Positions 63,846 to 64,000 of a stretch of 64,000 nucleotides of DNA are shown here, piece after piece. Position 1 is the stretch's first letter; each line of letters begins with the position of its first letter. Position numbers and translations under genes: made by a program. The notes beneath the pieces were generated by a model. That model did not search any database. It saw only the letters and a list, made by a program, of their open reading frames with translations, and was not told the origin of the DNA. The stretch lies in NCBI RefSeq assembly GCF_932526225.1, contig NC_064042.1:12039040-12103039 (forward strand), given 5' to 3'. This DNA comes from Nematostella vectensis (Eukaryota; Cnidaria; Anthozoa; Actiniaria; Edwardsiidae).

Positions 63846-64000
63846 ATAATATTTTAATAGCGCAAAATTAGTCTTTACATATATTCCCAAAGCTTGTGAT
63901 TCACGCTTTCTTACTGATTCTCCCGTAAATATGGTTTGTTATATTTGTAACAAGCGCGCCCTCTTGGTAGGGAAACTTCTTTTAAAAAACTGTCTAATTG

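Overview
The window looks like animal nuclear DNA, most likely from a sea anemone (Nematostella-like cnidarian). Genes are built from many short exons with GT..AG introns. The families seen (ZBBX, an endosomal Na+/H+ exchanger, a Hv1-like voltage sensor, a class A GPCR, ENPP ectoenzymes, a small ShK-domain secreted protein, an Ig-domain protein) fit a cnidarian. The intergenic DNA is packed with short inverted-repeat elements, minisatellites and homopolymer runs. The species call is inference; no marker gene proves it.

Layout. 1-650: 45-bp minisatellite. 903-3365 (+): two-exon gene for a 76-residue basic protein with an RFX-type X-box just upstream. 3876-10917 (-): complete ten-exon ZBBX gene (749 codons) with its own X-box. 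12486-27758 (+): 16-exon SLC9A6/7/9-type exchanger with two alternative first exons and three large intronic minisatellites. 29913-35788 (-): divergent class A GPCR with an unresolved middle and a probable one-base break near its C-terminus. 37949-42430 (-): eleven-exon voltage-sensor-only protein (298 codons). 44755-46565 (+): short secreted ShK-domain protein with a decayed extra exon. 51240-51804: LINE 3' end with an ATT tail. 51896-53834 (+) and 56416-58386 (-): two ENPP paralogues, tail to tail; the plus copy carries two single-base homopolymer insertions. 61428-63073 (+): signal peptide exon and Ig exon of a gene that runs off the window.

The exon models come from reading splice sites and phases by eye. 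For ZBBX, the exchanger, the ShK gene and the minus-strand ENPP, all phases close and the total is a multiple of three, which is strong internal support. The voltage-sensor gene also closes, but one acceptor is unusual. Themes worth following are the X-boxes on two convergent genes (a shared ciliary programme), the lost third S4 arginine in the voltage sensor, the tandem repeats that cross functional boundaries (a stop codon, a splice donor), and a hairpin retroposon whose second copy has a hammerhead-like core.
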